DNA of 64,000 nt, taken from Megalonaias nervosa (lineage: Eukaryota > Mollusca > Bivalvia > Unionida > Unionidae). The position numbers and the translations under genes are program-made. The stretch spans positions 1 to 64,000 of the forward strand of contig JAECUM010096224.1 in the NCBI GenBank assembly GCA_016617855.1, written 5' to 3'. Position 1 is the stretch's first letter. Every line of letters starts with the position of its first letter. Of the stretch, positions 58,873-64,000 are shown piece by piece. The notes beneath the pieces are model-generated. The model saw nothing but the letters and a program-made list of their open reading frames with translations. It made no database searches and was not told the origin of the DNA.

Positions 58873-61800
58873 GCCCATGGCCTTGTTGGTCCTAAATGAA
58901 AATGTTGCCACTTGGACTTCCAATATGGCCAATATGGCAACCATCTTGAAAATCTTGTTATTGCTAAAAGGCTTCTTATGATGTCTAGCTGGTCCTAAAT
59001 AAATATTGTGCTGATCTGACATGACTGATCTGATATGGCCACCATGACAGCCATATTAAAAACCTTGTCATCATAACTGTACTTGAACAGAAAGTCATAT
59101 TGATGTGGAATTTGTACCAGAAGGCTTCTTATTATGTCCAGTTGGTCTTAAATAAAAATGGTGCCAATCTGTCACAGACACAGCAGCCATCTTGTAAATC
59201 TTGTTATTGTTACTCCACCTGAATGGAAAGTCATATCTTGAAAATATTGTTATCTCTACTCTTGTCCAAATAGATGGCTTTATCAGCATCGGGTTTTCAC
59301 CAGTAGACATCTTACGATACCTAGTTGGTTCTAAATTAAAATTGTGCCATTCATTCATCCCAAAACTTGTGTGCAAAGACCAATTTAATTTTTCCCATGT
59401 GTGGCTGGTATTGACAAGTATGACTGTATATACACATGTACATAAATGTATTTATAGAGTAGAAATCTTGATGCTTTTGAGTTACGATTCAGATGCTGCA
59501 TCCCAACCACTTATCTCCCCCTCACAGGGGTGGATCAGAATTATAAAACTATTACTGTTGTGCACATCTTTAGATCACCCTCAGTCATGCACTAAAATTT
59601 GAAGTCTCTTCTTGAACATGTTGAAGGAGCTGCTTGACAACAAAACTCTTGCAGTTACTACACCTTTGATACACAAATATATAGGTGAAAAAGTGTCCCT
59701 ACCACTGTAGCTCTGCCTCCAGCAGTTGGACCAGAAGCCAGAAGTCATGGTGCAAGTTACAGACAAAATTCTGAAGTCCATGTGCATGTTACAGTCAACT
59801 CTCAATCATATCCCACATATAGATGGCAGTATCACATAATCATGACCATTTCTTTGAATAGCTTGTGAAAAGTGGGGGTGAGATAGGCACCTTTGTCTAA
59901 AAACACCCCTTCCAAGATTTTCATAATGTTGATGCTTAGGGTTTGGTCTTAAAAGTTATACAAAAGTACTGTTGGGGCATTACTTTGTCAGGGCCCTGTA
60001 TCAAGACTAAGCTCTAGAGCTGTCATGTCCAAACCATGGCCCATGGGCTGCATGCATCCCAGTCCTTCACATTGTGCAGTCTGTGGCCATGTACAAGGCA
60101 GTCCATTTGAAAATATGTATTAATATGCATAAATAGTGATAAGGAACTGTTCTTGCTCATGCAGCCAATGACTTTAAGTGTTTTATCTGTTTTGGCCCCC
60201 AACCAAAAAAAGGTTGGACACCCCAGCCCTAGAGTGATCAGCTTTCTTGTCTGTCCACTATTCTGTCTGTCCATCTCACCATCCATTCACACTTTTAACC
60301 ACCATAGCTCTGAAGCCCTTACACATGAATGAATGCCTATTACACATAGAAGTTACTTGGAAAGGTTTCTTCTTGTCTGTCAGATTTCGTTGAGTTATTG
60401 TCCTTTTTCCATTAAATCTTAAATCTCCACTACAGCAGATTTATGTGACCAGCATAGTTCAGGAACTATGCAACATATTCTGATAAATTTGGTGTGTACA
60501 TTGTTTTCTTGACCTGGATTTGATGTGCTTTGTTTTGTCTATTCCATTTTAGGTTGACTTATGGCACTTGACAATTGATTTCAAATCTTTGCATGGAATA
60601 TTGCTTTTAACTGGCATAACTGAAGAACCATTAAACATATTCTGATGCAGTTTGGTATGAACGTTGTCTCATAGACTTGCATATGTCTTTTATGGGTTTA
60701 GTTTTGTCTACTCCATTTTGGACAGAGTTATTGTCCTTTTCTAGCAAATTCTTGCATACCAAATCCACACTACAGCAGATCCTTATAACCAGAATAGCTT
60801 GGAATCATTTTGCATATTCTGCTGCAATTTAGAATGTGCTTTGTATCTTAGACCTAGACATGCCTTTTATGTCTTAGACCTAGACATGCCTTTTATGTCT
60901 TAGACCTAGACATGCCTTTTATGTATCTTAGACCTAGACTTGCCTTTTATGTCTTAGATCTAGACATGCCTTTTATGTATCTTAGATCTAGACATGCCTT
61001 TTATGTCTTAGACCTAGACATGCCTTTTATGTCTTAGACCTAGACATGCCTTTTATGTATCTTAGACCTAGACTTGCCTTTTATGTCTTAGACCTAGACA
61101 TGCCTTTTATGTCTTAGACCTAGACATGCCTTTTATGTCTTAGACCTAGACATGCCTTTTATGTCTTAGACCTAGACATGCCTTTTATGTATCTTAGACC
61201 TAGACTTGCCTTTTATGGGTTTTGTCTCATCAGCTCCAGTTTTGTTAGTGTTATGACCCATACAAATAACTTCATTATCTTCACATAAGATATTGCTTGT
61301 AATTGGTTTAAAAACCACTGATGCAGTTTGGTATGGGCATTTATCTCATAAAGCTAAATGTGTCTTTTATGAATTTAGTCTCTTCACCTAGATTTTCCTG
61401 CTGTTTGTGTGACTGTGATGTAGCTTTGGATGAGTAAGAATACAACAATTGTTTCTCACTGGCACACAAGACTCTAATATATCGATATGTGCTTACTAAA
61501 TAACATTATGTGCCTCAAAATATCCAGAACTAGTAGAATTATTTATCAATGTAAGAATGTACAATCAATGAAGCAGGTAATCAAGAACATTTTAATGAAG
61601 CATGATTGATTACATGTATTTTGTTTCTGTTGTAGGTAGGTTGGTTTATGAGAGACTTTATGAAAAAGCCCAGTACATCCCTCCAGGCAGTGGAGTACCT
61701 GTCAAATTACCAGGTTTGTTCTTTTAAATCATCCCTACAGAATAATACAAATCACTAGTAAGTAGAGGACATTAAAGAGAGATCAATTTTTTTTAACACA

Positions 61801-64000
61801 GCAGCATTTAAAGTGAAAATAAACCCTAAAACCTTTTCTCAATTACATGTATCACTTTATCATTTATTTTAACTTTGTAAACATTGAATAGTTGAAGTTA
61901 TGTTGCAGCTTTAATGCTTGGAATCTTTTTTCTGACTGTTTATTACTCAGAAATCTGTACAAAGCATGATATCCCTACATGTTTCTAATTTTTTTGCCAT
62001 ATATGGGGGGTAGGAAATGCATTTTTGGGTTACTGCTGGATGCATCCAAATACATGTTTCCTCAAGATTTTTGTTCAGCTGGATGATTGGTTATTTCACA
62101 TGCGCATGTGCAGAAGGTTGAAAATTGCACCCATGATAAACTGGGTATATGCATTCATCATGTTCAGTTGCATTTAGGTAATAAATTCTCATGATTTACA
62201 ATGCACAGTAATTTGCTTCTTTTAACCTACTATACGTCTATCACAGGATACACTCTAAATATCTCATGGGGTCCCTGACGGTACAAAGGATTCATTGAAA
62301 CTGGAAAATTAAATGACAGTTACCAAGTTGAAGTTTGATGATAATTTCATTGAACCTGTGGTACTCTTAGAGATCACATGCCCACCCACCCTCCCAGGGT
62401 CTCATCTTGTATCCTGTGACTTCTCTAAAGACTCCAGTCACATGACTTGTGCATCATCTTGTGTGATCCCTAAGGAGGCAAGTTATGAGGGGTGACAGTG
62501 GCTCAGTGATTAGTGTGCTGGACTCGGGGCCAAAATGGGATCAGCATGGGTCAGCTACTTTAGTGTGTCCTTGGACAAGGCACTTTGCTCCAACTGCCTC
62601 AACACTAAATAACCTGCTTATGTTGGTGCTGCAAAGCACCAAACCAAATGATATTATGATGTATGTTATACCTGTGTCTGACAATTTTATGATATGATGT
62701 CATGATGCTAATAATGGCAACCATTAGGTGATAAAAGGGACTAATGTTTGCTTGTCCTTTTGTAAAGAAGATTCCTTTTGCAAATTTTACAGTAAGATTT
62801 AATAGCACAATAAAATATTAAGTGAAGTCATTTCTTAAATCGAGAAGTATAGTGTAGGCTGACCCAAACCTGTAAACATTTAGTGAAATTCTTAGCTTTA
62901 GTGTTTGTCCAATGATTTTATTTTGCTCTTTTCTCTTCAGTTAATGACATTGAGAATTAGGGGAACTTTGAAAGAAGAACATATTTATGACTTCTAATTT
63001 GAAAATGTTCTTTACAGAGAACTTCACACCTGATCAGGTGCCAGAGACAGCCAAAGAGACCTGTAGAAACTGGTTTTACAAGATTGCGTCAATTAGGGAA
63101 TTGATACCACGGTTTTATGTAGAGGCTGCACTTATGAAATGCTACAGTTTTCTTAACAAGGGGTATGGTTTTTGTTTATGTATCTGTCAACATCTGTATT
63201 GTGAATTTGTGGATGAAATTGTAATGATCTGCAACAGTTATAATTCATAATTGTAACTGTTAGTTGATGTACACTGCTTCCTTGTTTTAGTGTGACTGGA
63301 TAACTTAGGTAATTTCTTATAATGCTGAGGCAAGTGTGGATCCCATTTTGTTCTTATATAAAAGGGTCAAAAATAGGCTTCAGTTTGCTTAACATTTAAA
63401 AAGTCATGATCAGATTTGGTGATAAATTAATAAATAACAATTAAAGATATCTTGTTAGGTAAAATTTATATTTTAATTTTGTTTTTAAATTCAGTTTTAA
63501 TGTAATCATCATAAATGTTTATGCCTTCATCTATTCCAATGTGAGAATTTTGACGTTGCTTAGTGAATTGTTTTACATTGTAATACATTTGAAATAACTT
63601 GCATTTTGTAATAAAACATACATATTTTTTATTTTCTCTTTTCAGTCTGTTTATTAAAATTCTGATTTAATGTTCTGGGATAGTGCAACATGCCATGTTT
63701 GTTAATTAGTACAAACAACAATGGATTTGCATTCAGTTATATCCAAGTGCTATCAACAAAGAATTAGTAGCATTTAAATTGTTCTCTTGAGGAATTAAAT
63801 AATACAGCCTTGTTAGTGTGTTTGGATCCTGATTCAAGAGGCTTTATTTTTTTGTTTGTACATGATAGATGCACATGGTTTAATACTCCAAAGGAGGCAA
63901 CTCAGAGTTTTATTGATGCATGGATTTGGGAGTACTGCATGTCTACTGGATTTATATTTAAAGTCTGTCAACAGTTACTAACTTTATTTGACTAGTATCC
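44208..64000 (+). CDS. VPS35L: VPS35L, Retriever complex scaffold, first nine coding exons (3' end outside window)
   Basis: Nine exons join in phase into 320 codons plus two bases: 44208-44224, 49527-49621, 50331-50512, 54821-54971, 55784-55863, 56833-56961, 58494-58578, 61636-61713 and 63018-63162. The product aligns by eye with human VPS35L (C16orf62) from the start: W6, HPLKAISV, repeated DPL motifs, [69 protein letters not shown] and [22 protein letters not shown]35L is the alpha-solenoid backbone holding VPS29 and VPS26C in Retriever, which with the CCC complex recycles membrane proteins from endosomes. The usual length is about 960 residues, so about one third is here. The first splice of exon 3 is the only uncertain join. 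Confidence 0.95.
45002..45660 (+). mobile_element. Non-LTR retrotransposon fragment, C-terminal reverse-transcriptase region
   Basis: An 87-codon frame gives [20 protein letters not shown], then YCSTMWNP, typical of the thumb region just after the non-LTR reverse-transcriptase palm. Beyond TAG at 45265 further frames give [19 protein letters not shown], and in 45419-45673 [15 protein letters not shown] and [17 protein letters not shown], the usual C-terminal end of Jockey/RTE-like ORF2. The palm motifs and endonuclease are absent and several stops are present, so it is a dead 5'-truncated copy. Confidence 0.85.
45879..46203 (+). mobile_element. tRNA-derived SINE, family B, full copy with 10-bp target duplication
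   Basis: Head 'ggtggcctagtgtttagagc' and B box 'gggttcgaaccccagc' are followed by the full body and an (AC)n tail. ATACTTACTG flanks it at 45869-45878 and 46204-46213, a perfect target duplication. This is the most complete family B copy in the window. Confidence 0.92.
46206..46393 (+). mobile_element. tRNA-derived SINE, family C, directly behind family B copy
   Basis: A tRNA-like head (tggctaatgtgtctgactcg, then gtttgaatcctacc) leads into 'gtgtgtccttgagcatgg' and 'ttaatccaattgcctcagca'. A related copy lies at 62486. The left end touches the target duplication of the preceding SINE. Confidence 0.7.
46620..46735 (-). mobile_element. tRNA-like SINE relic
   Basis: On the minus strand 'tagctgagttgttagagtat' resembles an A box and 'gatgggtttcaagttc' a degenerate B box, followed by 'taaccccagtgcacagggg'. 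The cloverleaf is not intact. Probably an old SINE head of a further family. Confidence 0.4.
48290..49235 (+). repeat. Diverged tandem repeat, units of about 200-260 bp
   Basis: A block beginning 'caattggtatg' with 'aaagct...aagttattt', 'ctttctaaaatgtt', 'gaatggt(g/a)c(t/c)aaatatga' and 'atgaagaaa' recurs with starts near 48291, 48493, 48703, 48962 and 49162. An (AC)n tract at 48763-48793 interrupts one unit. Confidence 0.6.
49527..49621 (+). CDS. VPS35L: VPS35L exon 2
   Basis: Follows ATGCAG. Encodes [16 protein letters not shown] and ends SHPLKAISV plus one base at a TTG|GTATCA donor. HPLK-I-V is strongly conserved in VPS35L and marks the start of the N-terminal tail that wraps VPS29 in Retriever. 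Confidence 0.92.
50331..50512 (+). CDS. VPS35L: VPS35L exon 3 (DPL-repeat tail; left splice site uncertain)
   Basis: Encodes VKSADKRG and then a disordered segment with three DPL motifs: [20 protein letters not shown] followed by LSQF. Human VPS35L has two matching DPL motifs. It ends in phase 0 at GGG|GTATGG. The acceptor must be phase 1: after GAAG (50330) is preferred, after ATCAG (50339) is possible. The stronger-looking TTTTCAG at 50320 would break the frame with exon 2. Confidence 0.8.
50513..54820 (+). other. VPS35L intron 3
   Basis: A 4,308-base intron. It includes a dispersed repeat with 'cccccatgttgtaattatgg' near 50650, which recurs weakly near 52434, and the 41-bp minisatellite at 50851-51793. 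Between 52500 and 54800 there is AT-rich DNA without recognised features. Minus frames at 53331-53657 and 54345-54755 show no domain and are not accepted. Confidence 0.75.
50851..51793 (+). repeat. Minisatellite, 23 units of 41 bp with higher-order structure
   Basis: The unit is close to 'gtgaaacttggtatacacat', 'tggactagtggaccagactga'. Twenty-three copies of 41 bp fill the interval almost exactly. In the right half (about 51384-51711) two variants alternate strictly ('aaacttgg...tagtgg' and 'aaatgtgg...taatgg'), forming an 82-bp higher-order repeat. Stops occur in all frames. Confidence 0.95.
54821..54971 (+). CDS. VPS35L: VPS35L exon 4
   Basis: Follows GATTGCAG in phase 0. Encodes [38 protein letters not shown] and [12 protein letters not shown], matching the conserved FEPW and YTT-EKLSI blocks. 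Ends in phase 1 at AAAG|GTATTC. Confidence 0.95.
54972..55783 (+). other. VPS35L intron 4
   Basis: An 812-base AT-rich intron from GTATTC to TTTTTTGAAG. No repeat or exon recognised. Confidence 0.85.
55784..55863 (+). CDS. VPS35L: VPS35L exon 5
   Basis: With the leftover base of exon 4 it reads [20 protein letters not shown] and QLDDFEE, the conserved K-R-RLE-LDDFEE block before the solenoid. The acceptor after TTTTTTGAAG is the only one giving the right phase. Ends in phase 0 at GAG|GTAACT. Confidence 0.92.
55864..56832 (+). other. VPS35L intron 5
   Basis: A 969-base intron from GTAACT to ATGTCTCAG, with a minisatellite at 56171-56522. The remainder is AT-rich and featureless. Confidence 0.85.
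56171..56522 (+). repeat. Minisatellite, 9 imperfect units of 39-41 bp
   Basis: The unit is close to 'cccagcatatccaatcttac', 'tgtctataccaaaaactga'. Nine copies can be counted. The minus strand stays open across several units as a 13-residue periodic peptide ([13 protein letters not shown] type); this follows from the 39-bp period and is not accepted as a gene. Confidence 0.92.
56833..56961 (+). CDS. VPS35L: VPS35L exon 6
   Basis: Exactly 43 codons in phase 0: [43 protein letters not shown]. This is among the best-conserved N-terminal solenoid parts. Its donor CAG|GTAAGT is near-consensus and is copied three more times in the following intron. Confidence 0.97.
56953..57106 (+). repeat. Tandem copies of the exon-6 5' splice site, about 40-bp unit
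   Basis: The unit 'ttcaggtaagtcagacacag' followed by 'tgttcccttactataatgct' occurs four times. Donor-like words lie at 56962 (real donor), 57004 (TAG|GTAAGT), 57041 (CAG|TTAAGT, GT lost) and 57082 (CAG|GTAAGT). The first unit includes the last bases of exon 6. The fourth is split by the MITE at 57107. Confidence 0.85.
57107..57293. mobile_element. Harbinger-like MITE, copy 2
   Basis: A 187-bp element, sister of the 188-bp copy at 35228: ends GGGCTGTTCC and GGAACAACCC, long inverted repeats with 'gggacccagggaaggcac'. GTA flanks it at 57104-57106 and 57294-57296. The neighbouring repeat unit keeps the uninterrupted sequence 'cccttactataatgct', so the insertion point and the 3-bp duplication are confirmed within the window. 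Confidence 0.9.
57354..57701 (+). repeat. Minisatellite, 4 units of 87 bp
   Basis: The unit starts 'tatggagatatataattcag', continues 'ccagtataatgggatccatg', and ends with 'tttatcagggactgt' plus 'actgaagtacattg'. Four copies of 87 bp (29 codons) leave a long minus-strand frame (57353-57796) open as a 29-residue repeat peptide. No sign that this frame is used. Confidence 0.93.
58494..58578 (+). CDS. VPS35L: VPS35L exon 7
   Basis: Follows TTTTTCAG in phase 0. Encodes [20 protein letters not shown] and VTDILDTF, almost unchanged from human. Ends in phase 1 at TTTG|GTAAGA. Confidence 0.97.
58735..59400 (+). repeat. Dispersed mollusc-type repeat (family D), several units
   Basis: Contains 'ctacttggaggattgccttg', a (CA)n tract at about 58828-58872, and repeated 'gtcctaaatgaaaatgttgc' plus 'gcaaccatcttgaaaatctt', with 'tccacctgaatggaaagtca' and 'cttcttatgatgtctagctg'. 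The order follows the copy at 37390. Confidence 0.75.
60847..61217 (+). repeat. Minisatellite, 14 units of 26 or 28 bp
   Basis: The unit is 'cttagacctagacatgcctt' plus 'ttatgt', with an 'at' extension in some copies (28 bp). Fourteen copies can be read. The 28-bp copies and the 'gacttgcc' variant are linked: each 'gacttgcc' copy directly follows a 28-bp copy, pointing to amplification in multi-unit blocks. Confidence 0.93.
61636..61713 (+). CDS. VPS35L: VPS35L exon 8
   Basis: Follows TTGTAG. With the G from exon 7 it gives [20 protein letters not shown] and VPVKLP, ending in phase 1 at CCAG|GTTTGT. LVYER is conserved; the second half is variable between species. Confidence 0.93.
61714..63017 (+). 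other. VPS35L intron 8
   Basis: A 1,304-base intron from GTTTGT to TTCTTTACAG. It contains a family C SINE at 62486; otherwise AT-rich and featureless. Confidence 0.85.
62486..62650 (+). mobile_element. tRNA-derived SINE, family C
   Basis: A tRNA-like head ('gtggctcagtgattagtgtg', 'ctggactcgg') leads to 'gtgtccttggacaaggcact' and 'ctgcctcaacactaaataac', matching the copy at 46206. The B box is badly damaged. No target duplication was seen. Confidence 0.65.
63018..63162 (+). CDS. VPS35L: VPS35L exon 9, last exon in window
   Basis: Follows TTTACAG. Encodes [40 protein letters not shown] and KCYSFLNK, near-identical to human in the [15 protein letters not shown] core. Ends in phase 2 at AAGGG|GTATGG. 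Confidence 0.95.
63163..64000 (+). other. VPS35L intron 9, start
   Basis: AT-rich sequence to the window edge. A TTTCTCTTTTCAG at about 63633-63645 looks like an acceptor, but the phase-2 continuation does not give the expected SECLPR-type block, so the next exon is taken to lie beyond the window. Confidence 0.7.

Larger units (their letters stand above)
58579..61635 (+). other. VPS35L intron 7
   Basis: A 3,057-base intron from GTAAGA to TTCTGTTGTAG. It holds a family D block and a 26/28-bp array. Between them (59400-60846) is AT-rich DNA with diverged repeats, notably two rounds of 'actacagcagat' with 'gcatattctg' near 60430-60840. Confidence 0.85.

Noticed and set aside
63633..63665. VPS35L exon 10 after the acceptor at 63645
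   Set aside because: The frame in the required phase does not give the conserved block after LNK-G and meets a stop almost at once.

Overview
The window looks like nuclear DNA of a lophotrochozoan animal, most likely a mollusc. The reasons are two conserved animal genes split by long AT-rich introns, several tRNA-derived SINE families, mollusc-style dispersed repeats with the words 'gtccatccatcc' and 'gccatcttgaaaat', many minisatellites, and a decayed Polinton/adintovirus-like element. The species call is inference; no search could be run.

Region 1 (1-9739) is a degraded Polinton/Maverick (adintovirus-like) provirus, cut by the left window edge. Rightward it holds a leftward basic core/minor-capsid-like frame, the C-terminal half of a double-jelly-roll major capsid protein, an intact small hydrophobic structural-type protein, an adenain-like protease, a zinc ribbon, a parvovirus-type phospholipase A2 protein, a chromodomain integrase, two small unknown frames, a leftward two-module HNH endonuclease, protein-primed DNA polymerase B and a last unknown frame. 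Most genes carry stops and frameshifts. Catalytic residues are also replaced in the protease and the polymerase, so this is a relic. No packaging ATPase was seen. The HNH gene stays open far longer than its neighbours.

Region 2 (9740-16400) is repeat-rich and intergenic: a long composite inverted-repeat element (10052-11853), two SINE copies sharing a duplicated flank (12466-13382), a probable hAT-type MITE (14646-14919) and a GATA microsatellite just upstream of the next gene.

Region 3 (16468-31861) is a complete four-exon RNF2/RING1 gene (327 aa), the catalytic E3 subunit of Polycomb repressive complex 1. Its introns hold SINEs and a GC-rich decayed insertion.

Region 4 (31862-44207) is the RNF2 3' flank and intergenic DNA. 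It contains a Harbinger-like MITE, several degenerate tandem arrays, and a hAT-like MITE whose right end has become part of a 50-bp minisatellite.

Region 5 (44208-64000 and beyond) is the 5' part of VPS35L, the scaffold subunit of the Retriever endosomal recycling complex. Nine coding exons are placed, including a 17-nt first coding exon. All phases join; the gene runs off the right edge. Its introns hold a reverse-transcriptase fragment, SINEs, a second Harbinger-like MITE and five tandem arrays, one of which repeats the exon-6 5' splice site.

RNF2 and VPS35L lie on the same strand; nothing seen links them functionally.
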